64,000 nucleotides of DNA from UBA6170 sp034429975 (GCA_034429975.1 DAOUFM010000146.1:62001-126000), one strand, 5' to 3'; counted from the stretch's first letter, positions 43,640-52,612 are shown. Made by a program: numbers and translations. The notes: generated by a model not told the origin, from the sequence alone.

Positions 43640-44487
43640 GTTAGTGCTTCAGATTCTATTTGCATTCTCATATTAACTTGCTCCATTAGGTATTTAGTAA
43701 TACTTCCGGGTTTTCCAGTCCCAATCGTTTTATCGTCAATCATTACCACTGGCAAGACACCGCGGCTGGTGCTGGATATGAAAGCTTCATCCATTTCGTT
43801 TATTTGCGAATATCGAAATTGCGAGAAAGATATTTTTATCAGAGCTTTCTTAATTTCTTCCAGAATGATTTCTCGGGTAGCGCCGCTTAGAACATCATTA
43901 TCGGCAGTATAAACAATTCCTGATTTAACAGCATAGAAATTGCTAGAAATTCCTTCTAATAATTCATTATCATGATTAAGAATAATTGATTCTTCTAACC
44001 GATGAGCTCGGCAATATTTTTTTATTTCTTCAGAATTTTTAATAAAAGAAGTAACTTTAGCTTTAGGGTTAATTCTCTCTAAATGATTTGTATTTACATG
44101 AACACCTTCAAGGTATGCTTTTTGGCTTGGGACTGTTAATTCTTCTAACAAAATATAACAATTTTGATATTTTTCAAACGGGATAAACAAACGAATTCTA
44201 ATTTCTTCTGCAGGATAACTCTTGATAATTTCAAATAAAGGTTTTTTTATTTTTTGCAAGGAGAAGGTGATCTCTTTCCCTGAAAGGATTAAACTTTCTT
44301 TTAATCGGTTTAAATGAAATGATAATTGAAAAACATTAAATTTATGCACTGTTCTTAAAGTTGAATAAACACCATCCGGTAATGTGATAATAAATTGGTC
44401 TACTGAATTAATATTTGCTGGAATTTTAAGTTTATTTAGTATATCAGTGCCAAAATTATATAACCAACCTTCAAATGTATGTTTCAC
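43636..44487 (-). CDS. Class IV PLP-dependent aminotransferase/lyase
   Basis: A 283-residue fold-type IV PLP enzyme (branched-chain/D-amino acid aminotransferase or aminodeoxychorismate lyase group). The PLP Lys is probably in NPKAKVTSFI; ELLEGISSNFYAVKSG and DVLSGATREIILE are the conserved cofactor phosphate and C-terminal motifs. Substrate class cannot be decided. It is the last gene of the molybdenum hydroxylase/F420 block, overlapping the YqeC-MocA gene by 4 bases. A role downstream of a hydroxylated heterocycle or in its nitrogen metabolism is possible but inferred. Confidence 0.78.
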   Translation of the reverse strand: MKHTFEGWLYNFGTDILNKLKIPANINSVDQFIITLPDGVYSTLRTVHKFNVFQLSFHLNRLKESLILSGKEITFSLQKIKKPLFEIIKSYPAEEIRIRLFIPFEKYQNCYILLEELTVPSQKAYLEGVHVNTNHLERINPKAKVTSFIKNSEEIKKYCRAHRLEESIILNHDNELLEGISSNFYAVKSGIVYTADNDVLSGATREIILEEIKKALIKISFSQFRYSQINEMDEAFISSTSRGVLPVVMIDDKTIGTGKPGSITKYLMEQVNMRMQIESEALT

Positions 44488-45815
44488 TTATGGACCTCTA
44501 AAAAATTATTTAATTCTTCTTTTGTATCAATATCTTGCGCCATATAAGGGTCATTAATTTTAATTTTCAATAAATTAAAATCTTTAAATATTTGTCTGCC
44601 ACCCTCCTCCCCTTTAATTTGTATTAATTTTTTAAAAGTATTTTTTGAAAACAAGGTTGGATGACGATTTTTACCATTAAATTCATGCACGATAATATCA
44701 GCTTTTGTATAAGCATATTTGTTCAAGGTATTCTTAATTAAATCTTCATTAATTTGGGGTTGATCAACCAATAAAAATAGAATGGCCTCTGGTTTATTTT
44801 TTCCAAAAAACTCAATACCCGCTTTTACCGAGGTACTTTGTCCTTTACGCCAATTTTTATTTTCTGTAATATGAATATTATCTTTTGAAACTACCGCCAA
44901 TATCTCTTTGTAATAGGCGCCTAAAACCAAAACAATATCAACAAAATTCATTTTTTGAGCGTTTTCAATTACATTTTCAATAAAAGTTTTTTGGTTAAAC
45001 AAAGCTAATTGTTTAGGGCCACCAAATCTACGCCCTTCACCAGCCGCGAGGATCACACAGCCAATTTTCCCCCAATGAGCATCAATGATTAATTCTCCAT
45101 TTTCAATTCGGCTTAATATAACTTGATCATATTGGCTTTGTAATTTCAAGGCAATCTCATTAATTTGATCAAAATCTACTAAGCAATCTGATTGATGCAA
45201 GAACAAAATTTTTTCAGCTCGCGGCGGAATACTCTTCAATCCTCCATTGGGAAGAACCAAATAGTTAAACAGGTGTTCCGGACTAATAACTTCACCTGCA
45301 TTGATTTTTAAGTAATTTGAGAAATATTCAAAACGGTGAACAATTTCAGACGAAAATGGTTTTCCTAATGCAGACAAACCCACAACAACACAAACTTTAT
45401 TAACAAATTCTGGGATGTTAGGTTCATTGTCACCAGGAAATTTCAATGGTTTCCGTTTAGAACCATCTGCTTCGATCAATAACGGAATACCTTCTTTTTT
45501 TAATTTCCTTGAAAATTCTCTTAATGGTTTTGCCGGAAGCCCAATAATTTTCACTGGACCTTCTGCAAAATCTCTTTGATAAATTATTGATATTTTTTTT
45601 AATTTATCTAAATCTAAATTATCTATATGGTCTAGTTGGATAGAATGATCTGCCATAGCCACTTCTGACATCGCCATTTTTGTCGTCGTGGTAATCACAC
45701 ATTTTTCAGGAAACAATTCTTTGGCTATAGAAAAAATTAAACTTGTTTTTCCGCCAGATCCTATAAAAGCGATCTGATCAGATTTAGAAAAAAGATCTAA
45801 GGATGAAATTCTCAT
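44484..45815 (-). CDS. YqeC-MocA fusion: selenium-cofactor protein and molybdopterin nucleotidyltransferase
   Basis: A 443-residue two-domain protein. Residues 1-235 match YqeC (FIGSGGKTSLIFSIAKELF with a P-loop-like GSGGKTS, TTTTKM, and LIEADGSKRKPLKFP), a family tied to selenium-dependent molybdenum hydroxylases. Residues 250-443 are a MocA-like nucleotidyltransferase (CVILAAGEGRRFGGPKQLA, and LLVDQPQI), which adds CMP to molybdopterin to give the MCD form. In many genomes these are two genes. The fusion joins selenium and dinucleotide cofactor steps in one chain. It overlaps both neighbours by 4 bases. Confidence 0.85.
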   Translation of the reverse strand: MRISSLDLFSKSDQIAFIGSGGKTSLIFSIAKELFPEKCVITTTTKMAMSEVAMADHSIQLDHIDNLDLDKLKKISIIYQRDFAEGPVKIIGLPAKPLREFSRKLKKEGIPLLIEADGSKRKPLKFPGDNEPNIPEFVNKVCVVVGLSALGKPFSSEIVHRFEYFSNYLKINAGEVISPEHLFNYLVLPNGGLKSIPPRAEKILFLHQSDCLVDFDQINEIALKLQSQYDQVILSRIENGELIIDAHWGKIGCVILAAGEGRRFGGPKQLALFNQKTFIENVIENAQKMNFVDIVLVLGAYYKEILAVVSKDNIHITENKNWRKGQSTSVKAGIEFFGKNKPEAILFLLVDQPQINEDLIKNTLNKYAYTKADIIVHEFNGKNRHPTLFSKNTFKKLIQIKGEEGGRQIFKDFNLLKIKINDPYMAQDIDTKEELNNFLEVHK

Positions 45816-46603
45816 TGCTGTGTTATTTGGTAGCTAAGAATTGCCTCCAACACCCCACCTGCAATTGCTAAAGCTTTTTCTGATATGAAATAGATCAAAT
45901 TTTTATCCAACCTGGGATCTAAATCACCGATTTTAATCCCTTCTTTGACATAAATTCCGTTGTGCATCAAACCTCTCAAACAACCATCAAAGGGGGCGTA
46001 AAATGATTGGTCATCCACTCTTCCAATCTCATCCCCTTTTTTGAAAAAAGTTCCAAGGACAGAATTTGAATTGATTGTGCCAGCTTTTGGTGAACGTAAG
46101 ACTCTTTCATCCGTTTTTTTTAAAACCGTGCCGGGAATAGCTGTGTCAGCTTGAGCGGTTCCTTCCCAAATAACTCGCCCTAAATAATGCCCCCTATTTG
46201 TTTCAATAACAGCATGGCAATTTTTCCCAGCTATAAAACCCGGTCCTAGCCCAATTATCATTGGCGAATTATCTAGGTTATAGTTTACATAACTTTTTAA
46301 CATTCGCGCGTCGATCACTACATCTGGCTTGTAAGCAGGAAATAAAAAATCATCAGGTGAGATTAATACGGGAATTATTCTCTTGGCTATTAATTTTGGA
46401 ATTTCATGTGGGCTAGTTATTTTTTCACCGGTTATTCCTTCAACAACTACCTTGTCTTCATAAATTGCATTGGCGAACGAAACAGTGCGCCTTAGAACCA
46501 GTGGGTTTTCAATCTCAGAGATGACCACGTTGTATCCAACCCGATAAAGCCGGTAAGCTACTCCGCTGCCCAGGTCTCCACCACCTCGAATCAAAATATT
46601 CAT
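45812..46603 (-). CDS. yqeB: YqeB (EF2563 family) selenium-dependent molybdenum hydroxylase system protein
   Basis: A 263-residue protein. The N-terminal NILIRGGGDLGSGVAYRLYR, the AIYEDKVVVEGI segment, VIDARMLKS, and the biotinyl-like C-terminal half (VIETNRGHYLGRVIWEGTAQ, then LRSPKAGTI) match EF2563/YqeB. The family is found with selenium-dependent molybdenum hydroxylases and is thought to act in selenium cofactor insertion. It overlaps the YqeC-MocA gene by 4 bases and lies 33 bases after the molybdenum subunit gene. Its exact reaction is not known. Confidence 0.88.
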   Translation of the reverse strand: MNILIRGGGDLGSGVAYRLYRVGYNVVISEIENPLVLRRTVSFANAIYEDKVVVEGITGEKITSPHEIPKLIAKRIIPVLISPDDFLFPAYKPDVVIDARMLKSYVNYNLDNSPMIIGLGPGFIAGKNCHAVIETNRGHYLGRVIWEGTAQADTAIPGTVLKKTDERVLRSPKAGTINSNSVLGTFFKKGDEIGRVDDQSFYAPFDGCLRGLMHNGIYVKEGIKIGDLDPRLDKNLIYFISEKALAIAGGVLEAILSYQITQQ

Positions 46604-46635
46604 TTACTAACCTCAAATTCAAAGGATTAACAAAA

Positions 46636-48855
46636 TTAATCCATATCAATTTTTCCTAATTTTCGTAAAACATTTTCAGAAGTCATTGGAAAATGCTCCA
46701 TCCAAACCCCGGTTGCTGAATGAATAGCTGAACTTATCGCTGGCACTAAAGGAATATAAGGCATCTCTCCAACTCCTCTTGCCCCCCAAGGCCCATTGGG
46801 ATCTGGATTTTCTATGATAATGGTGTCAATTTGATCTGGAATATCCAAAACTGTTGGAATTAAGTATGTCGACAATTGACTCGTCTTAACATAACCCTTT
46901 TCCTGTATAAAATTTTCCATCAATCCATAGCCAGCCGCCTGGACAATTGAACCTTCTATTTGTCCCATCACCAGTTGGGGATTAATGGCTTTGCCAACAT
47001 CATCTGCACAATAAACCTTCGACAAATGGATTTCGCCCGTTTCTACATCCACTTCAGCCTCGATTGCTTCAGCTACATAACCATAAGCAATATTTGGATA
47101 ACATTCACCTGTTTCTTTATCAAACGGGGTTGTTTTTGGAGCGTTATAACGATACCGACCAATGGCTGGTCGTTCTTCATTTCTCCATTTTTCCAATGCT
47201 AATCTGGCTGCTCCAATAATTGAGTTCCCTGCCATAAATGTCATTCTGGACGCAGAAACGCTACCAGAATTATCAGAAGAACTTGTATCGGAAGCTACCA
47301 GTGATACCATTTCTTGAGGAACGCCAACTGCTTCAGCCGCCATTTGGCAAAATATGGTATGGGATCCCTGCCCCACCTCAGCGCCAGCATGGTGAAGAAT
47401 CACTTTTTCTATTTCAGCTTTTCCAATTAATTCAATAGTAGCCCAGGCTCCTTCATTTGCCCCAAAGGAAAAACCAATGTTTTTGTAACCACACGCAAAT
47501 CCTAATCCTTTTATTTTGGATTTACTTATTTGCGATTTTAAACCAGGGTGCGACCAGTTGCCTTTCTGATTTTTCTTCCATCCCGCTTTGAGGGCACAAC
47601 GTTCTACCACTTCTGGCAAACTTACAACCGGTGGAAGAGAAGATCTGACAGACAACTTTGATCCTTCCTTCATCAGATTGCGTATTCTAATTTCTACAGG
47701 ATCTATATTTAATTTTTCTGCCAGTTTATTTATCTGCATTTCAGCAGCAAAAGCCCCTTGTGGACCGCCAAAACCTCTGAACGCTCCTCCGGGGACATTA
47801 TTTGTGAAAATCGAATAAGAATCTACTTTTACATTTGGTATTTCATAAGGGCCCGTACACATTAATGTAGCGTTCCCCTGGACCTTTGTAGAAGTATAGG
47901 CATAAGCCCCAGCATCCGCTTCTAGCTTTACCTCTGCAGCTAAAATTTTTCCATCCTTAGTGGCTCCCCATTTAGCATGTATCGTGTAAGCATGGCGTTT
48001 ATGGTGTCCGATAATAGATTCCTGTCGCGACCAAATAGTTTTTACAGGCCGATCAATTCCCATTTCTGATAATCGAAGTGTCGCAAGAGCCAGGATAATT
48101 TGTACAGACATATCCTCGCGGCCACCAAAAGCTCCACCAATTGCAGGATAAATAATTCTAATTTTTTCTAAAGGAAGATTTAAAGAATGGGCAATTTGTT
48201 CCTGGTCTTCATGAATCCATTGTCCAGCTACAACTACAGTTATCCTTCCTTCCTCGTCCACATAGCTCACACCTGCTTCGGGTTGTAAATAAGCATGCTC
48301 TTGCACAGGCGTATGATATGTGCCCTCAATAATGACATCAGAATTCTGAAATGCTTGTTCTACATCACCATTACGAATTTTTAAATGCAATAAAACGTTA
48401 TCTTTATGGTCTGGTTGAATTTGTATTGCGTCATCTCGCAAGGCTTCTTCTGGAGAAGTAATAACAGGCAGATCTTCATAATCAACTTTAATTGCTTTTA
48501 TTGCAGTGGTAGCAATATCTTCATTTTCAGCAATCACCAAAGCAATTTGATCTGAAACACAACGAACCACATTTGCAAAAGGTTTGTCCGAACCCGGACC
48601 ACAAAGTACTGGTTGATCAGGAACACCTAAACCATAACCATTATTTGGTACATCTTTCGCTGTCAAGATTAAAATAACGCCTGGGATTTTCTCTGCAACT
48701 GAAATATCAACTTTTTTTATGATTGCATGTGGCTTTTCAGAGAACAATGTTTTCATATATAACTGGTTATCAAAATTGAAATCACCAGGATACAAAGCTT
48801 CTCCTGTCACTTTCGCATCTGCATCGACTCTTGCAATGACTTTTCCAATTTTCAT
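46636..48855 (-). CDS. xdhA: Xanthine dehydrogenase-type molybdenum-binding subunit
   Basis: A 739-residue large subunit. Conserved parts include VRCVSDQIALVIAE, GGAFGGRED with Glu247 (bovine Glu802 position), GGAFRGFGGPQG with Arg360 (bovine Arg880 position) and GARGVGEMP with Glu697 (bovine catalytic Glu1261). The conserved Glu/Arg pair supports a purine-like substrate, though other N-heterocycles are possible. Neighbouring YqeB, YqeC and SsnA suggest a labile-selenium form of the cofactor. With the FAD/2Fe-2S subunit encoded just upstream it would make a complete hydroxylase. No signal peptide is visible, so it is cytoplasmic. Confidence 0.87.
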   Translation of the reverse strand: MKIGKVIARVDADAKVTGEALYPGDFNFDNQLYMKTLFSEKPHAIIKKVDISVAEKIPGVILILTAKDVPNNGYGLGVPDQPVLCGPGSDKPFANVVRCVSDQIALVIAENEDIATTAIKAIKVDYEDLPVITSPEEALRDDAIQIQPDHKDNVLLHLKIRNGDVEQAFQNSDVIIEGTYHTPVQEHAYLQPEAGVSYVDEEGRITVVVAGQWIHEDQEQIAHSLNLPLEKIRIIYPAIGGAFGGREDMSVQIILALATLRLSEMGIDRPVKTIWSRQESIIGHHKRHAYTIHAKWGATKDGKILAAEVKLEADAGAYAYTSTKVQGNATLMCTGPYEIPNVKVDSYSIFTNNVPGGAFRGFGGPQGAFAAEMQINKLAEKLNIDPVEIRIRNLMKEGSKLSVRSSLPPVVSLPEVVERCALKAGWKKNQKGNWSHPGLKSQISKSKIKGLGFACGYKNIGFSFGANEGAWATIELIGKAEIEKVILHHAGAEVGQGSHTIFCQMAAEAVGVPQEMVSLVASDTSSSDNSGSVSASRMTFMAGNSIIGAARLALEKWRNEERPAIGRYRYNAPKTTPFDKETGECYPNIAYGYVAEAIEAEVDVETGEIHLSKVYCADDVGKAINPQLVMGQIEGSIVQAAGYGLMENFIQEKGYVKTSQLSTYLIPTVLDIPDQIDTIIIENPDPNGPWGARGVGEMPYIPLVPAISSAIHSATGVWMEHFPMTSENVLRKLGKIDMD

Positions 48856-48872
48856 AGAACCTCGTTGATTTT

Positions 48873-49238
48873 CTATCTTTTGTATTTTTTTCCGCGATAG
48901 GCTACTCTGGGTACATCCAGTGGCCCATATTTAGATGGTCCGGCAATTCTGTAAATAAAGAATGTGATTAATTGAAATATTAAATAGATGATGAAGGCAA
49001 CGACCAGTGTCAAAATTATTTTAATCAGTAAATATGGGTCTTTACCGGAAATAAACAGATCTCTCGGGACTGGAATCCATTTGTTTTTATTGTTTAAATC
49101 AATAAGAACACCCGAAGCTAAATAACCCATAAGAGGAGCAATGATTAACATTAGAAAACCGATTCCTCTCCATATTGGATGGATGTTATCTTGTTTATCT
49201 GTAACTCGCCTTTCTGAACGATAATTATTAAATCCCAT
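48873..49238 (-). CDS. Small membrane protein inside the molybdenum hydroxylase operon
   Basis: A 121-residue protein with two clear membrane helices (about 22-46 and 69-94). The N-terminal 20 residues are polar, and the C-terminus is Arg/Lys/Pro-rich (PSKYGPLDVPRVAYRGKKYK). I do not recognise the family. It sits between the FAD/FeS and Mo subunit genes, in the same direction, with 20- and 17-base gaps. It may anchor the hydroxylase at the membrane or link it to a membrane electron acceptor; this is inference from position. Confidence 0.65.
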   Translation of the reverse strand: MGFNNYRSERRVTDKQDNIHPIWRGIGFLMLIIAPLMGYLASGVLIDLNNKNKWIPVPRDLFISGKDPYLLIKIILTLVVAFIIYLIFQLITFFIYRIAGPSKYGPLDVPRVAYRGKKYKR

Positions 49239-49258
49239 GCTTGCCTCCCAAGATGAAA

Positions 49259-50665
49259 TTATTTCTTACTTGCATTTTCAATGGCCGATATTATTTTATA
49301 GTAACCAGTACATCTGCACAGGTTACCTGAAATTGCCTGACGAATTTCTAATTGAGAAGGTGTAGGTTTTTCTTCCAATAACTTAACTGCTGACATAATA
49401 AAGCCAGGAGTACAGTAACCACATTGAACAGCACCCTCTTCAATAAAAGTCTCTTGGACTACATTTTTTTGGCCGTTGTTACTGATTCCTTCAATCGTGG
49501 TTATTTTTGATCCGTGGGCACGAGCAGCAGGGACAAGGCAGGCCATAACTGCCTTACCGTCTAGAAATACTGTACAAGCGCCACATTCCCCTTCTGCACA
49601 TCCTTCTTTTGTTCCTGTCAACTTAACGTCTTCACGTAAGAAATCCAATAAAGTTTTACTTTGACAATTCTCAAATTCATAGTCTTTACCGTTGATTTGA
49701 GTTGAAATTTTTCCACTTTCTTTATCGTGAACAAATTCCTTGTCTAAATAGCTTTGTCCTTTCCGATTATCAAGCAACACAGGATCAACTGGAAGGGTTA
49801 GATCTGCATTGTTGTTCTTTAAATTATACAAAGCTCGTTTTGTGATTACTTTTACCATTGTTTTTCTATAGTCTGCTGAACCACGAATATCAGAAATTGG
49901 TCTTGCAGTTTTCTGAGCTAACAATCCAATCTGATCAATAACCTCATCGGTCAATTCCTTTCCGATCAAATATTGTTCAGCTTCTTTCGAGTGAATAATG
50001 GTAGGGGCAACTGAACCTAATGTGATGACGGCATCTTTTACTTTTCCATTTTCAAATCCGCATATTACAGCCACGTTTACCAGTGATATAGCTTGTGCTC
50101 TTCGAAGAGCAAATTTTATAAAGCTTCCTTTTTGATTTGGTCTTAAAGCAGGAAAAAATATATCACTAACGATTTCATCTGATCGTAAAACTGTTTTTCT
50201 TACCCCAAGAAAGAAATCCTCCAATTTAACAATTCTTTCGCTCTGAAGTGACTTCAAAACTAAACTGGCTCCCAAAGCCATCAATGGGGTGATGGTATCA
50301 TTTGCTGGTGATGCTGTGATCAAATTTCCAGCAACAGTCCCTCGATTCCTAATTTGCGGGGAACCAACTTCCCAGGATGCTTGTGCCAATGGTAAAGCTC
50401 GTTCTTGAATTAATTTTGAGGATGCAACATCATTATGAGATACTAAGGGTCCCAAATGAATATTTTGGTTCTCATCTAAAGTTATTTGATTTAAGCCTTT
50501 TATTCGGGTGATATCAATGAGAATTTTTACTTCTTCTCTCATTCCTTTTTCAAACTCAATAATTAAATCAGTCGCACCTGCAACAATGCGCGCATTTCCC
50601 TTTTCTCTGTCAAGTATTTCAAATGCAGCTTCTAATGATGAAACGTTGTAATATTTATTCCACAT
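49259..50665 (-). CDS. Xanthine dehydrogenase FAD subunit fused to 2Fe-2S subunit (FAD first)
   Basis: About 468 residues. Residues 1-170 are the FAD-binding part (GNARIVAGATDLI, GSPQIRNRGTVAGNLITASP), 175-285 the CO-dehydrogenase flavoprotein C-terminal domain. Residues 315-468 form the iron-sulfur part: CAEGECGACTVFLDG plus a following Cys for the plant-type cluster, and CGYCTPGF with CRCTGYY for the second. Electrons pass from Mo through two clusters to FAD. In animal and other fused XDHs the order is FeS-FAD-Mo; here FAD precedes FeS. ATG at 50665 overlaps the xdhC stop by 11 bases. Confidence 0.9.
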   Translation of the reverse strand: MWNKYYNVSSLEAAFEILDREKGNARIVAGATDLIIEFEKGMREEVKILIDITRIKGLNQITLDENQNIHLGPLVSHNDVASSKLIQERALPLAQASWEVGSPQIRNRGTVAGNLITASPANDTITPLMALGASLVLKSLQSERIVKLEDFFLGVRKTVLRSDEIVSDIFFPALRPNQKGSFIKFALRRAQAISLVNVAVICGFENGKVKDAVITLGSVAPTIIHSKEAEQYLIGKELTDEVIDQIGLLAQKTARPISDIRGSADYRKTMVKVITKRALYNLKNNNADLTLPVDPVLLDNRKGQSYLDKEFVHDKESGKISTQINGKDYEFENCQSKTLLDFLREDVKLTGTKEGCAEGECGACTVFLDGKAVMACLVPAARAHGSKITTIEGISNNGQKNVVQETFIEEGAVQCGYCTPGFIMSAVKLLEEKPTPSQLEIRQAISGNLCRCTGYYKIISAIENASKK

Positions 50666-51473
50666 CAACTTTTTTCCTCCGAAAATACCTTAAACTGTCT
50701 CCTGAGGTTTTATTTTTTTGCTTTAAGATTTCGGCTACAATAGACAATGCTATTTCTTCAGGCGATTCACTGCCTAAATCCAATCCAATTGGTGAGAATA
50801 TTTTTTCAATTTCTGAATCAGAAACTCCAGCTTTTAATAATAATTCAGTGGTTGTAACCCATCGTTTTTTTGATCCAATAACCCCTAAATAACGAGGATT
50901 AAGTTTTAGAATTTCAGGAATATTTTTTACGTCAATTTCTAGGTTTCGGGTTGTCATCACAACATAAATATCATTGAGGGATGGTTCTCCGTATTCAGCC
51001 AGAAAATCAGAAAAGCTTCGATATCTTTGTGATACATCAGGAATATTTTGTTCAGAAATTAGTTCTTCCCTGTCATCAATTAAAATTACATCAAAGCCAA
51101 TCCATTTTGCCAGATATGACAATTGTTTGCCTACATGCCCTGCACCTAAAATAACAACTTTTGACTTTTTACCTATGACCTCAAGGTAAACCTCAAGTTC
51201 ACCGCCACAAACACCTGGATCACCCATTTCTGGATTTACAAGCCTGTAATTTAAAGTATTTGTTAAACCATTATGTAGTAATTTTAAAGCTTCTTCAATA
51301 CAAAGGGCTTCTAGTTTTCCTCCCCCAACAGTTCCAAAAATATCACCATTGGGATACACAATCATCTTCGAGCCTGCATGGCGAGGGGTTGATCCATGGG
51401 TATTTGTCACGATACATAAAACAACGGGCGTACCATTTGATTCAATTTCGTTTAACTTAGCAAAAAAATTCAT
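50655..51473 (-). CDS. xdhC: XdhC/CoxI family molybdenum cofactor maturation protein
   Basis: A 272-275-residue protein. The N-terminal XdhC/CoxI domain has VLCIVTNTHGSTPRHAGSKM, GTVGGGKLEALCIEEA and DPGVCGGELEVYLE. The C-terminal Rossmann part has VVILGAGHVGKQLSYLAKWI, and GVIGSKKRW, with FSPIGLDLGSESPEEIALSI at the end. XdhC binds Moco and helps insert the terminal sulfur (or selenium) and load the hydroxylase. The start is ATG at 51473, with an in-frame TTG at 51482 as alternative. It overlaps the FAD/FeS gene. Confidence 0.9.
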   Translation of the reverse strand: MNFFAKLNEIESNGTPVVLCIVTNTHGSTPRHAGSKMIVYPNGDIFGTVGGGKLEALCIEEALKLLHNGLTNTLNYRLVNPEMGDPGVCGGELEVYLEVIGKKSKVVILGAGHVGKQLSYLAKWIGFDVILIDDREELISEQNIPDVSQRYRSFSDFLAEYGEPSLNDIYVVMTTRNLEIDVKNIPEILKLNPRYLGVIGSKKRWVTTTELLLKAGVSDSEIEKIFSPIGLDLGSESPEEIALSIVAEILKQKNKTSGDSLRYFRRKKVDVE

Positions 51474-51502
51474 ATCATCCAATTCTCATTAATTTTACTT
51501 TT

Positions 51503-51696
51503 TAGACAAAACTATGTTAACTGTTATTATAAGGTGAAACCATCTCTCATTTTTGTTTTGACCATTTAATTCAATCCAATTTTTCTATTTAAGGAGAAAA
51601 ATAATGTCTCAAATTAATTCGTCGAAAATGTTTTTAACAATGTTTCGACATTTCCACCTACTGGATATAAGATTGGGCAGGTACATCCATTCTTAA
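51503..51696 (+). other. Plus-strand promoter, ribosome binding site and 30-codon frame (gene remnant or small peptide)
   Basis: TAGACA (51503-51508), a 16-base spacer and TATTAT (51525-51530) form a good plus-strand promoter. AAGGAG (51591-51596) is spaced 7 bases before an ATG at 51604. The frame from this ATG runs for 30 codons to TAA at 51694-51696, antisense to the end of the F420 oxidoreductase gene. A strong start context with no gene body suggests the 5' remnant of a lost gene, a small protein or an antisense RNA. Confidence 0.4.
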
Positions 51697-52612
51697 TATA
51701 CTCGGATACTTTAGCCCTGGCTTCATCTGGAGTTCCAGAGGCTGTTATCCTTAAGATTAAATCTTCTGGCACCAGATGTTTTGCTTTTTGAATTTGTTCA
51801 TGAGTAGCTGGCCAACCCAGGATTGACTGAATTTCAGCCACAACATCAGAAGAAACACCAGATGCTTTTGCAATATGAGGTTGTTGAGCCAGATATTGGG
51901 TTAACAATTCTCGAGTAGTATCCAGGGCTTTATCATGGTCTTCATCTACAGAACAAACCACAAGCTGTGGGCGATCAAGATCGTCCACTCTTCGCCCTGA
52001 TTTTTTAGCACCTTTATCTAATAATTCCAAGGCTTTTAAATTGTATTCAGGAGGAACACAATAATTTAAAACACAGCCATCAGCAATTTCTCCCGTCATT
52101 TCCATCATTTTATCGCCGGTTGCTCCAATTAGAACTGGGATATTTCTCGGTTCTCGCCGTCCATGGACTACATCCAGCTCGATCCCTGAAACCTGGATAA
52201 ATTCTCCTTCAAAAGAAACTCTTTCCATATTCAACAAGCGTTTGAATACTTCAACCGTTTCTTTCATGGCTGTTAAAGGTTTTGAGCGGTCAATGCCAAC
52301 ATTTTTTGCCAACGGGTCCCACCAGGCTCCAATTCCACAAATAATACGATTTGGAGCCAAATCATCCAAAGTTAGGTAAGTAGCTGCCAATAATCCAATG
52401 TTTCTTGTCCAGTTGTTAATAACACCCGAACCAACTTTAATTTTTTCAGTTACTGCCGCATAAGCTGCCATTGGGACAATAGCATCACGTACTAATCTGC
52501 TTTCTGCCTGCCAGACAGCTTCAAAGCCGTAATGTTCTGCCATTTTCACGTATTCAAGCCCGTCTCGCAGATCATGGGAATCTTGTAAATATAAAGCTAC
52601 TCGTTCGAACAT
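51614..52612 (-). CDS. LLM class (luciferase-like) F420-dependent oxidoreductase
   Basis: A 332-residue TIM-barrel protein. The N-terminus ALYLQDSHDLRDGLEYVKMA, EAVWQAESRLVRDAIVPMAA, GSGVINNWTRNIGLLAATYL and ICGIGAWWDPLA match F420-dependent luciferase-like enzymes such as Mer and Fgd-like reductases. These proteins bind F420 and reduce or oxidise their substrate by hydride transfer. The cofC, cofE and npdG genes immediately upstream in the same block make F420 use very likely. The substrate is unknown. The gene is 14 bases after cofC. Confidence 0.88.
   Translation of the reverse strand: MFERVALYLQDSHDLRDGLEYVKMAEHYGFEAVWQAESRLVRDAIVPMAAYAAVTEKIKVGSGVINNWTRNIGLLAATYLTLDDLAPNRIICGIGAWWDPLAKNVGIDRSKPLTAMKETVEVFKRLLNMERVSFEGEFIQVSGIELDVVHGRREPRNIPVLIGATGDKMMEMTGEIADGCVLNYCVPPEYNLKALELLDKGAKKSGRRVDDLDRPQLVVCSVDEDHDKALDTTRELLTQYLAQQPHIAKASGVSSDVVAEIQSILGWPATHEQIQKAKHLVPEDLILRITASGTPDEARAKVSEYIKNGCTCPILYPVGGNVETLLKTFSTN

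Noticed and set aside
47588..47818. Plus-strand open frame within the Mo subunit gene
   Set aside because: It is antisense to highly conserved xanthine dehydrogenase sequence, so it is a shadow of that gene.
51483..51613. Possible riboswitch (Moco- or purine-type) upstream of xdhC
   Set aside because: The 131 bases are AT-rich and lack paired stems or conserved blocks of any riboswitch I know; the visible signals are a plus-strand promoter and start.
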